The position numbers and the translations under genes are program-made. 43,454 nt of DNA from Parafrankia sp. EUN1f (GTDB lineage: Bacteria > Actinomycetota > Actinomycetes > Frankiales > Frankiaceae), in assembly GCF_000177675.1 (NCBI RefSeq), contig NZ_ADGX01000072.1, positions 1 through 43,454 on the forward strand, given 5' to 3'. Numbering within the stretch: position 1 is the first letter of the stretch; the number at the start of each line of letters is the position of its first letter. Below are positions 17,231-24,371 of this stretch, one piece after another. The notes under the pieces are model-generated. The model ran no database searches and was not told the DNA's origin. It saw nothing but the letters and a program-made list of their open reading frames with translations.

Positions 17231-17243
17231 TCTGATCATCAGA
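17231..17243. promoter_or_regulatory. Inverted repeat upstream of antitoxin gene
   Basis: TCTGATCATCAGA (17231-17243) is a 6-1-6 inverted repeat that ends 10 bases before the antitoxin ATG. Type II toxin-antitoxin operons are usually repressed by the antitoxin bound at such a site. Confidence 0.6.
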
Positions 17244-17253
17244 AAGGATGGAC

Positions 17254-17511
17254 ATGCGGACGATGACCGCCACCGAGGCATCCCGGAGCTTCTCCGACCT
17301 GCTCGACGCCATCGAGCGTGGCGAGACCGTGACCATCACCCGGGGCAACCATCCCGTCGCCGAGATCGGACCCGCCCGCAGGCGAACCGGCGCGGACCTC
17401 CGGGCGGCCCTCGCCGACATCCCAGCACCCGACAACCGATTCGAAAGCGACATCGCGACGGCGGTGGGCCTGCTGGACGCCGAGCGTGGTGACCCGTGGG
17501 CCGACGCCTGA
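17254..17511 (+). CDS. Phd/YefM-type antitoxin
   Basis: An 85-residue antitoxin. The N-terminal half is the DNA-binding Phd/YefM fold: TATEASRSFSDLLDAIERGE then TVTITRGNHPVAEIGPARR. The C-terminal part (DIPAPDNRFESDIATAVGLL, ending WADA) would wrap the toxin. ATG at 17254 is preferred over 17248 because AAAGGA is then about 5-7 bases away. Its end overlaps the toxin start by 16 bases, giving translational coupling, and an inverted repeat just upstream is a likely operator. The antitoxin frame is intact even though its toxin partner looks damaged. Confidence 0.9.
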   Translation: MRTMTATEASRSFSDLLDAIERGETVTITRGNHPVAEIGPARRRTGADLRAALADIPAPDNRFESDIATAVGLLDAERGDPWADA

Positions 17512-17897
17512 TCCTCGACATCAACGTCCTGATCGCCTACGAGCGCGGCACGATCGACCGGTCAGCCCTTGGCGACGGCGAACTCGCCGTCGCCGCGATC
17601 ACCATCGCCGATTTACCGAGTCGGGATCGAACTGGCCGACACCGTCGAACGCACCGCCTCGCGGGCACGTGCTCGGGCCGCGATCGAAAGCGTTGCGACG
17701 CCCTCGCCTACACCCCCACGACAGCGGCCCACCGCGCCCGCCTCATCGCCCACCTGCGCAGAACCGACACCCGGCGCGGCGCACACGATCTCCTCATCGC
17801 CGCTCACACCGCCGAAACCGGACGCACTGTCGTGACCAGTGACCTCAAGGCCAGCTTCACGGACCTTCCCGGCGTCCTCGCCGTCGACATCCCCTGA
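17496..17897 (+). pseudogene. VapC-type PIN toxin with two compensating frameshifts
   Basis: The reading frame stays open for 133 codons, but the middle is out of register. Residues 1-38 are normal VapC (LILDINVLIAYERG with the first catalytic Asp, then AVAAITIAD). From about 17612 the family sequence (YRVGIELADTVERTASR, then ARAAIES) continues in the next frame. It returns to the first frame near 17700 with DALAYTPTTAAHRARL, GAHDLLIAAHTAETG and TVVTSDLKASFTDLPGV. The first shift destroys the catalytic Glu expected in IAEYRVG. Either the toxin was inactivated by an insertion and rescued in frame by a deletion, or both are base-call errors. Confidence 0.8.
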
Positions 17898-17972
17898 AAC
17901 CCGCAACCACTCCAGCGAGGCCAGCCAGGAGGCGTGATGTTGTGTACACATCGGTGCACAAGGAGGGTTGCA

Positions 17973-18057
17973 TGGCCACGACCAAGGTGGGGATCCGCAG
18001 GAGATCGATGAACTCGTCGAGGACTACAAAGAAGCCCGACGCGGAGAGAACCGGTAA
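17973..18057 (+). pseudogene. Short frameshifted ORF with strong ribosome site
   Basis: AAGGAGGG precedes ATG at 17973, which starts MATTKVG. One base appears missing in the G-run around 17990; restoring it gives a tail EIDELVEDYKEARRGENR and stop at 18055, a charged peptide of about 28 residues. No family is recognised. It may be the scar of a small antitoxin-like gene. Confidence 0.35.
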
Positions 18058-18170
18058 TAGGAATCCACCGGCGGCTGGTTCCACATGGAGGAATCACTCG
18101 TCACAAAGGTAGATCGTCGATCACAGGTAGGCTGCAAGTGAGGTAGCGAGCCAGGCGGGGAGGAGGACCG

Positions 18171-19751
18171 GTGCGTCGTCGGTTCAACACGGCTGGGCCG
18201 TGCATCCCCACGGAGCACTACATGATCCCGGCGCTGTCCCGCCTCCCGGAGGCGCCCAGGCTGGTGGATCTCAGAGCCTACTTCGTCGTCCACGCTCCCC
18301 GCCAGACAGGGAAGACGACGGCACTGCGCGCACTCGCGGCCGACCTGACCGCGCAAGGCCAGTACGCCGCGGTGCACGTCTCCTGCGAGACCGGGCGGGC
18401 CTGGGGAGACGACATCCGCGCCGCGTCCCGGGCGATTCTCGACCGGCTCCGCTCCAGCGCCGAGGACACCCTGCCCGCGCAGATGCGACCGGCGCCGTGG
18501 CCGGAGACCTCCGACGGCACCCTGATCGTCGAGGCGCTCGGAGCCTGGGCCCGGATCTGCCCACGCCCACTCGTCCTGTTCCTCGACGAGATCGACGCCC
18601 TCCAGGGCCAGTCACTGATCAGCGTGCTCAGCCAGGTGCGGGACGGCTTCAGCTCCCGCTCCACCGCACCCTTCCCTGCGTCGGTCGTGCTATGTGGTCT
18701 CCGTGATGTCCGCGATTACAAAGCCGCGGCCGGTGGTGACCCGTCGCGGCTTGGCACGTCGAGCCCGTTCAACATCAAACTCAAGTCGCTCAGGCTCGGC
18801 GACTTCACCCCGGACGAGGTGGCGGAGCTCTACGGGCAGCACACCGCCACCACCGGCCAGCCGTTCACGCCGGGCGCGATCGAGCACGCCTACGAGCTCA
18901 CAGGCGGCCAGCCGTGGCTGGTCAACGCGCTGGCCCGCGAGGTCGTCGAAGAGATGGCCGTGCCCGCCGCAGAAACGATCACACCTGAGCATCTCGAAAC
19001 CGCGAAGGAGCGGCTCGTCCTCGCACGCGCCACCCACCTGGACTCACTGGCCTCCAAGCTGGCCGAACCCCGTGTCCGTGGGATCATCGCCCCGTTGATC
19101 GCCGGGGACCCGCTCGTCCTCGACCCGTACGACGACGACGTCAGCTATGTCCGCGATCTCGGCCTCATCGCGCCCGACCCACCAGTACGGGCCGCGAACC
19201 CGATCTACCGCGAGGTCATCGTCCGCGTCCTGTCCTCCTCCGTGCAGGAGAGCATCACCACCGATCCCCGCACCTTCATCCGCCCGGACGGCAGTTTCGA
19301 TCTTCCGCGGGTCCTCGCCGACTTCGCGGACTGGTGGATCGAGAACGGCGAGTTCCTCACCAGCCGCGGGTACTACGACGAGGCCGCGCCCCAGCTCATT
19401 CTCATGGGCTACCTCCAGCGCGCCGTCAACGGCACCGGCCACGTCGAACGCGAATACGCACTCGGATCCGGCCGCATCGACCTTCACCTCCGCTGGCCCT
19501 ACGCACCCCTCGGAGGACCGCACCACGTCCAGCGCGAGGGTCTCGAGATCAAGGCCTGGCGCACCGGCAGACCCAACCCGCTCAAGGCCGGGCTCCTCCA
19601 GCTGGACCGCTACCTCGACCGCCTCCAGTTGCCGACCGGCACCCTTGCGATCTTCGACCAGCGCACGAACGCGCCCCCCATCGACGAACGCACCACGATC
19701 ACCACCGTGACCAGCCCAGCCGGGCGCCGCATCACCCTCCTCAACGGATGA
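18171..19751 (+). CDS. AAA-like ATPase fused to a PD-(D/E)XK-like nuclease domain
   Basis: A 526-residue protein. The N-terminus carries Walker A APRQTGKTT (residues 42-50) and Walker B LVLFLDEIDALQ (about 132-143). These are followed by a sensor-type strand ASVVLCGLRDVRDYK and a winged-helix-like part (ELTGGQPWLVNALAREV). The C-terminal part (about 370-526) has GRIDLHLRWPYA and GLEIKAWRTGR, an acidic residue plus E-x-K spacing as in PD-(D/E)XK nucleases, then a helix with KAGLLQLDRYLDRL. The GTG start has GGGGAGGAGG upstream. Similar AAA-like/nuclease fusions are widespread and probably belong to defence or mobile-element conflict; that role is inference. A fragment of its 3' end is found at 16917-16983. 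Confidence 0.82.
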   Translation: MRRRFNTAGPCIPTEHYMIPALSRLPEAPRLVDLRAYFVVHAPRQTGKTTALRALAADLTAQGQYAAVHVSCETGRAWGDDIRAASRAILDRLRSSAEDTLPAQMRPAPWPETSDGTLIVEALGAWARICPRPLVLFLDEIDALQGQSLISVLSQVRDGFSSRSTAPFPASVVLCGLRDVRDYKAAAGGDPSRLGTSSPFNIKLKSLRLGDFTPDEVAELYGQHTATTGQPFTPGAIEHAYELTGGQPWLVNALAREVVEEMAVPAAETITPEHLETAKERLVLARATHLDSLASKLAEPRVRGIIAPLIAGDPLVLDPYDDDVSYVRDLGLIAPDPPVRAANPIYREVIVRVLSSSVQESITTDPRTFIRPDGSFDLPRVLADFADWWIENGEFLTSRGYYDEAAPQLILMGYLQRAVNGTGHVEREYALGSGRIDLHLRWPYAPLGGPHHVQREGLEIKAWRTGRPNPLKAGLLQLDRYLDRLQLPTGTLAIFDQRTNAPPIDERTTITTVTSPAGRRITLLNG

Positions 19752-19805
19752 CCGAAGCGTCACACCCGAGGTGCCAGGACGAGGTGCGACGCCATCGAGC
19801 GCACC

Positions 19806-20134
19806 GAGCGGGTGTCTCAGCCGGGACTGCACAGAGGGGCACGGCCTCCGTCGATTCACGGCTACGCCGTATGCGCAAGCTGCGCGCGGACAAGGCCTAC
19901 GACAGCGACGACCTGCGCCGGTTCCTGCGCGACCGCGGGGTCGTTCCCCGGATCGCCCGCAAAGGCATCGAGTCCAGCGAGAAGCTCGGCCGCCACCGCT
20001 GGACGATCGCCTGGCTCGGCGGCTACCGCCGTCTCACCATCCGCTACGAACGCAACGGCCATAACTTCCTCGGATTCCTCACCCTGGCAGCGACGCTGGC
20101 CTGCTGGAAGAAACTGGCCACGTGAGACACGCTC
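19806..20134 (+). mobile_element. Internally deleted IS5-type element, about 329 bp
   Basis: Imperfect terminal inverted repeats are visible: GAGCGGGTGTCTCA at 19806-19819 and TGAGACACGCTC at 20123-20134, which match when two Gs are looped out. Between them lies only the C-terminal part of a DDE transposase. The size and structure fit an IS with its middle deleted, or a MITE-like derivative. A clear target duplication is not seen. Confidence 0.7.
19871..20125 (+). pseudogene. IS5-family transposase C-terminal remnant
   Basis: The last 84 codons of an IS5-type DDE transposase: KLRADKAYDSDDLRRFLRDR, VPRIARKGIES, then GRHRWTIAWLGGYRRLTIRY and FLGFLTLAATLACWKKL. The catalytic Glu region (normally W-x-V-E-R-T after GRHRW) is deleted or altered, and the N-terminal two thirds are absent. 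The stop codon lies within the right terminal repeat. Confidence 0.85.
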
Positions 20135-20459
20135 TTAGGATATCAACCGATTGCGAGCGATGTTGTAGCTCTGAGAGTTCCCCGGAAGAAGATTTGACAT
20201 TTTTTCGAAGAAGTTTTCTCCGGCGGACCTGAGGGTGCCGATGAATTCACTCTCGCCGACACTAACCCGCCTCAAGTCGCCGCCGACCCGGCACGATACA
20301 AGGAGCCTGGCTGAATCGTTCCGGCGAAACTCAAGCATGATCGGTTGATCTGGAAAATATGTCGATACCTCCCCTTGCTTTGAGAGCTGGTGGACCATCT
20401 CGGAAATATACGACCACAACTGGTCGACATAGTCCCATTCGGTGATGGAAAGAAGTGTG
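20135..20459 (-). pseudogene. 5'-truncated immunity-like gene remnant (third tip cassette)
   Basis: About 105 codons end in the stop at 20135, directly against the IS repeat. They read LLSITEWDYVDQLWSYISEM, YFPDQPIMLEFRRNDSARLL, VGESEFIGTLRSAGENFFEK. Composition is clearly AT-richer than the surrounding genes, like the other two immunity genes here. No start codon exists at the upstream junction, because at 20460 it passes into the antisense of a GGDEF-gene relic. Size and position downstream of a displaced toxin cassette suggest an immunity gene. The toxin that went with it is missing. Confidence 0.55.
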
Positions 20460-20794
20460 ACGGCGTGTGGGTCCTCGACTAGGGCACCGGTTCCGTGATC
20501 CGCGTCATCGAAGTCTACCGCGACGTCGACCCGGATGCGGTCGGGTCGGTCATCGAGGACGCCGGCAGGCTGCCGCCCCGCCTTCACCTACACCACAGCC
20601 AGTGGAAACCCGGACGGGTAGGCCATCCGCATGCCCGGTGTGACGCACCCGCTCAGGAACTGGCTGACACTGCCGTCGCCACGCTGAGCTACGTCCCAGC
20701 GGTCGTCGCGCTCGCCGCCCACCACGGTACGGACGGCGCGACGGGCCTCGGCGGAACGGGCGGTGCGGGCGGGGTCGGCCCGCAGGCCGCGGTG
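20460..20794. repeat. Direct repeat copy A (335 bp)
   Basis: It runs from acggcgtgtgggtcctc to ggccgcggtg and matches copy B at 23344-23681 in the same orientation, roughly 88 percent by eye with small indels. The two copies bracket the displaced rhs tip and its immunity gene (21129-23296). Confidence 0.85.
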
Positions 20795-20995
20795 GAGCGT
20801 ATGGTCCTCAACACCGCGACGACCGCCTACGACACCGCCCACCTGAACGAGGAGGCCCGGGACTCGACCACAACCGACCCCCTCACCGGCCTGCCCAACC
20901 GGCGGCACTTCATCGAGCAGGCAACCGTGAAAGCGGACTCCGCGCTGCCCACCGACCGGCCGGTCTCCGCCGCCGTGCTCGACGTCGATCTAGAG
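20460..20995 (+). pseudogene. GGDEF (diguanylate cyclase) gene relic A
   Basis: The first part (20460-20794) is nearly identical to relic B. Beyond it the frame reads AVERMVLNTATTAYDTAHLN, then DPLTGLPNRRHFIEQATVKA, the unmistakable start of a GGDEF domain, ending at AAVLDVDL where foreign AT-rich sequence begins (about 20995). The GGDEF signature loop itself is lost. The upstream part contains frameshifts relative to relic B (IRVIEVYRDVDPDAVGSVIE). It is not functional. Bases 20996-21128 hold no recognised gene. Confidence 0.75.
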
Positions 20996-21128
20996 ACAAT
21001 CATGAAGTTTTCTTGCTAACCGATAGCCTTACCGGCGCCCTGCGCAACGTCGCCAGGGGGCTCGAACTTCCCAGCTTCAAGACCTACTCCCCTTGCTTCA
21101 ACTCGCAATTCTCGCACTCTGAAGAGAC

Positions 21129-21509
21129 TCATATCTCGGTCGGATAGAATTCCAGATCGTCTGCAACGAGAATAACCGGGTCGCCAACCGATTCTCCGGG
21201 TGATTCGTCGATCATCTCCAGCAGGATGATAGATGCCCCAACCTGAAGCGCCACCGTTCGATCCTCAAAGACCTCGACGATACACCCGCGAACAACACTT
21301 GCCACACCTTCGGATATACTCTGCTGCCCCTCCGCTGCGATTAGATCCGACCAGTGGCGGGGGCGTCGGATTTCGAGTTCGACGTCGAACGTCTGCCCTG
21401 CGTGGATCGGAGACTTCCCACGCCACACCCCCCGAAGCGGCCCGGAGCCCGATGAGACCGTCAGAATTTTGCCGGTCTCGCTCGCGTCATGCAACGCAGT
21501 AACTCTCAC
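21129..21509 (-). CDS. Probable immunity protein for the displaced RHS toxin
   Basis: A 126-residue soluble protein. Its GTG (21509) shares the G of the toxin's TAG stop (TAGTG), so translation is directly coupled to the toxin. The sequence is beta-rich and acidic: RVTALHDASETGKILTVSSG, GVWRGKSPIHAGQTFDVELE, GASIILLEMIDESPGES, ending DDLEFYPTEI. It is AT-richer than the rhs shell. No named immunity family is recognised; the immunity role is inferred from position, size, composition and overlap. An acidic protein could mask a basic nuclease surface. Confidence 0.7.
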   Translation of the reverse strand: MRVTALHDASETGKILTVSSGSGPLRGVWRGKSPIHAGQTFDVELEIRRPRHWSDLIAAEGQQSISEGVASVVRGCIVEVFEDRTVALQVGASIILLEMIDESPGESVGDPVILVADDLEFYPTEI

Positions 21510-23296
21510 TACCAGGACCCCTTCGGGAAGGGAACTCGGACAACCACATTGTCGATGTTCCAGATTTGCGCGGTCGGATCGAAGCTCCAGGTCTCCTCAT
21601 GGTAGTGGAATTTTGTCGGTGAACTTCCCATCTCGTGGGCTCCGAATCGGATCGAGCGAGCACCGTCGGCCGAGACGATACGATTGGCGTCCGGCAGTCC
21701 CGTCCGCGGGTGAGCGTTCGTATGTGGCCCGGGTCCGAGGAAGTCCTCCCAGCGGTCGACAGCTTGCCCAGGCTTCACCGGCTTCGATGCGATGCGCTCG
21801 ACCTCGTTGACCGAGCGGCCGGCTTTGGCGGCGGCGCTGCTGGTGGCTTCGGCGGCGCGGCTGGCTCTGGCGACGCCGCCGGTGACTTCGGCGGCGCGGC
21901 CCGCTTTGGCGGCGATGCTGCCGGCGCGGACGGCGCGGACGGCGACGACGGCGCCGCGGACGACGGCGACCTCGGGTACGAAGACCGAGCCAATGGTGAG
22001 GACGGTCTCGACCGGGTGGGCCTTGGCATAGGAGATGGTGGATTTGACGGCGCCGCCGACGACTTTGTTGGCTTTGTTGACGGCGCTGCTGATTGTGCAG
22101 CCGTACCAGGGGCAGTCCTTCTTTGCCGGGGCCGGGGCCGGGGCGGGTTTCGGTGTGGCTTTCGGCTTCGCGGGGGCGGGCGGCCTCACCCCGGCCTGGT
22201 AGGCCCTGACACCGGCCCAGAACTTGTCCGCTCCCATCGAGGCGATCTGGCGCTGCGCCTCCGGGCTCAGCGCCGGGGGCCGCGGAGGGGCGGGGGCGGG
22301 TGGTTTCACCCCGGCGAGAGAGGCCCTGACACCGGCCCAGAACTTGTCCGCTCCCATCGAGGCGATCTGCCGCTGCGCCTCCGCGCTCAACGGCGCGGGC
22401 TGCGCGGGCACTGGTTTGATCCCAGCCCGCCGGAAGGCGAGAGCGGCGTTGACACCGGCCCAGAACTTGTCCTCTGCCGACTGGACCCACTGACGCTGCG
22501 CCGCCGGCTTCAGGACCATGGGTGGCCGGAACACCGGCGGGGCCGGCGCCACCACCCTTCTGACGGCGGCGGCGGCCGCTTTGGCCATGTTGGAGAAAGC
22601 GAAGAAGCCGGTGGGGTCGTTGTAGGTCAGCGGGTTCGCGGCGGCGTAGGTGTACCGGTTCGCCGCGGCGGTCCCGCTGATCGGCAGGCTTGCCGTGTCA
22701 CGGCTCGCGAACGTCCCCGTACCCGGGGTGTACCAGCGGGCCTGGGCGGAGACCCGGTCGGTGTCCGGATCGGTCCAGCTGCCCTGGAAACCGACATGCA
22801 CCGCCGGGTTACCGCCGACGACAGGATCACCGAACGGGTCGTAGCTACGACTGTCGGTGAGCGCCCCCGCGGTGGTGAACGCGGCCACGAGATCACCATG
22901 GGTGTCGGTGACGGTCGCCCAGTTCCCCGCCGAGGTGCCAACCGCGACCAGATCGCCGTCGGGATCACGGGAGAACGACGACGAGTAGTCGGTCGCCGGT
23001 TCCTTCTCCAACCCGGCGTAGGTGAACGGGGCGCTGTTACGGGTGGCGAGGCGGTCGAGACCGTCGTAGGTGTAGTTCTGGACGGTGCCGCCCTGGTTGT
23101 CGGCGACCAGCCTGCCGAAGGCGTCGAACACGGTGGTCGTCACCGTCGACCCCTGGGTCTTGGTGTCCAGGGTGCCGCGGGGGGTGTACGTGTAGGTCGC
23201 CGTGCCGTCCGAGGTGAGCCGGTTACGGGCGTCGAAGGTGGAGGTGACACCGTTCTTCGCGGTGCGGTTACCCGCGGCGTCCCAGCCGTACGTCGG
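21509..23296 (-). CDS. Displaced RHS C-terminal tip with toxin domain (no 5' end)
   Basis: Open from a junction at about 23296 to the stop at 21509, with no proper start (GTG at 23143 is merely internal), so probably silent unless recombined. Up to about nt 22600 it matches the end of the main rhs shell nearly base for base, through the closing motif NRYTYAAANPLTYNDPTG. Then follow three spacer repeats (AQRQIASMGADKFWAGV type), a Pro/Ala/Lys linker, DCPWYGCT, a hydrophobic pretoxin stretch (AHPVETVLTIGSVFVPEVAV) and an Ala-rich part. The toxin is the last about 90 residues: RWEDFLGPGPHTNAHPRTGL, RIVSADGARSIRFGAHEMGS, FHYHEETWSFD. The His/Glu cluster suggests a nuclease, which is inference. 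No HINT domain is present. Confidence 0.8.
   Translation of the reverse strand, partial: PTYGWDAAGNRTAKNGVTSTFDARNRLTSDGTATYTYTPRGTLDTKTQGSTVTTTVFDAFGRLVADNQGGTVQNYTYDGLDRLATRNSAPFTYAGLEKEPATDYSSSFSRDPDGDLVAVGTSAGNWATVTDTHGDLVAAFTTAGALTDSRSYDPFGDPVVGGNPAVHVGFQGSWTDPDTDRVSAQARWYTPGTGTFASRDTASLPISGTAAANRYTYAAANPLTYNDPTGFFAFSNMAKAAAAAVRRVVAPAPPVFRPPMVLKPAAQRQWVQSAEDKFWAGVNAALAFRRAGIKPVPAQPAPLSAEAQRQIASMGADKFWAGVRASLAGVKPPAPAPPRPPALSPEAQRQIASMGADKFWAGVRAYQAGVRPPAPAKPKATPKPAPAPAPAKKDCPWYGCTISSAVNKANKVVGGAVKSTISYAKAHPVETVLTIGSVFVPEVAVVRGAVVAVRAVRAGSIAAKAGRAAEVTGGVARASRAAEATSSAAAKAGRSVNEVERIASKPVKPGQAVDRWEDFLGPGPHTNAHPRTGLPDANRIVSADGARSIRFGAHEMGSSPTKFHYHEETWSFDPTAQIWNIDNVVVRVPFPKGSW
22213..22500 (-). 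repeat. Three spacer repeats in the displaced tip
   Basis: Three units, each carrying gcccagaacttgtccgc or a close variant on the + strand at about 22213, 22335 and 22459, encode AQRQ(I/W)-x-(S/Q)-(M/A)-(G/E)-ADKFWAGV. The period is about 120-126 bases. The same module occurs three times in the main tip. Confidence 0.85.
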
Positions 23297-23768
23297 ACGC
23301 CCTGCACAAGGGGCCGGACGCGACCCGACCGGTACGCCGCATCACGGCGTGTGGGTCCTCAACCAAGGGCAGCGGTTCCGCGATCCGCGTCATCGAGGTC
23401 TACGGCGACGTCGACCTGGACGCGGTCGGATCGGTCATCGAGGACGCCGGCAGGCTGCTGCGCCCCACCTTCGCCGGCACCACAGCCAGTGGAAACCCGG
23501 ACGGGCAGGCCATCCGCCTGCCCGGTGTGACGTGCCCGCTCAGGAATCGGCTGACGCTGCCGTCGCCACGCTGAGCCACGTCGCAGCGGTCGTCGTGCTC
23601 GCTGCCCACCACGGCACGGACGGCGCGACAGGCCTCGGCGGACCGGACGGTGCGGGCAGGGTCGGCCCGTAGGCCGCGGTGCTTAGCCACGCCGACCGGT
23701 CGCTGTACGCCGCCAAGAGCGCCAGCCGCGACAGACGGTCACCGCACGCCCCTGAACCGCTGTGAGCC
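23297..23768 (+). pseudogene. GGDEF gene relic B with internal deletion
   Basis: Starts at the rhs junction and reads DALHKGPDATRPVRRITACG, then SAIRVIEVYGDVDLDAVGSV and GRLLRPTFAGTTASGNPDGQ. The part 23344-23681 matches relic A. At 23681 it jumps straight to VLSHADRSLYAAKSASRDR and a stop, which is the last helix of a GGDEF domain (pattern ADRALYAAKRAGR). Relic A has the beginning of the GGDEF domain and relic B its end, so both derive from one gene family and neither is active. Bases 23769-23901 hold no recognised gene. Confidence 0.7.
23344..23681. repeat. Direct repeat copy B (338 bp)
   Basis: Partner of copy A (20460-20794), same orientation, start-to-start distance 2884 bases. It lies immediately upstream, in the direction of rhs transcription, of the displaced tip, just as copy A lies upstream of the third immunity-like remnant. 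Confidence 0.85.
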
Positions 23769-23901
23769 GGTGCGAAGCCGCCAGATCAGGTCGATCGACT
23801 CGCCCCCGTCCAGCGCCTGCCAGCTCGCCCGCGGAGCAGCCAGCCTCGCCGAAGCTCGCGCCGGCAGGCCCCGGGGGAAGGATGGGACGTCCGCGCGTGG
23901 T

Positions 23902-23935
23902 AATCGCCCCGGCCTACATCGAGACCGGGGCGGTT
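23902..23935. terminator. Hairpin terminator of the rhs operon
   Basis: AATCGCCCCGG (23902-23912) pairs with CCGGGGCGGTT (23925-23935), allowing one G-T pair, around a 12-base loop. It lies about 40 bases past the stop of the immunity gene at 23976, in the minus direction. Confidence 0.7.
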
Positions 23936-23975
23936 CAGACCTGACCGTGACCGGTTACACCACGACGCACGTAGA

Positions 23976-24371
23976 TTAACTTTTCAGCCGACCATCTACG
24001 GTTTTGCGAATTTCATCCCAGGGGTCAGATCGAAGAGATTCCAATGTCTCCATCGAAGTATTCTTATGTCGCGCAACACTCAATCTAATCGACTCGTTCG
24101 AATCTTTGGCCAATCGCCCAAGAAGGCTCGGGGATAACTTTTTCTTCATAGCTACCATAGATCGTACACGAGCATCGGGGTCGTCGATAAGCGATTCCAG
24201 CACCACGAGCGGAATGGTCTTATTTAGAACAACCGCCACCCGCTCTTCCGGGTATCGATCAATGATTTCCATCCACACTTGCTCGGATGCTTCATCTACC
24301 CTAGCCCTGCGATACTCCCCCAGGTCCGAACTCCTGCACAGTCGAACAAACTCCTCGGCGGACTCGATCAC
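23976..24371 (-). CDS. Immunity protein with HEAT/LRV-like repeats
   Basis: A 131-residue all-helical protein. Three or four short repeats are visible: LVVLESLIDDPDARVRSMVA, SPSLLGRLAKDSNESIRLSV and SMETLESLRSDPWDEIRKTV, with the D-x-(D/N)-x-x-(V/I)-R pattern of HEAT or leucine-rich-variant repeats. Its GTG (24371) shares the G of the toxin TAG stop (TAGTG), the same coupling as in the displaced pair. It is AT-richer than the rhs shell. The position directly after the toxin makes it the cognate immunity protein by inference. Helical-repeat proteins of this type are plausible inhibitors because the concave surface can hold the toxin. Confidence 0.78.
   Translation of the reverse strand: MIESAEEFVRLCRSSDLGEYRRARVDEASEQVWMEIIDRYPEERVAVVLNKTIPLVVLESLIDDPDARVRSMVAMKKKLSPSLLGRLAKDSNESIRLSVARHKNTSMETLESLRSDPWDEIRKTVDGRLKS

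Noticed and set aside
20495-21019. Apparent complete diguanylate cyclase-like gene
   Set aside because: The GGDEF domain is cut off before its signature loop and the N-terminal part is in a frame that disagrees with relic B.
23143-23530. Plus-strand frame crossing from rhs antisense into relic B
   Set aside because: It joins antisense rhs sequence with relic sequence across a junction and has no start signal.
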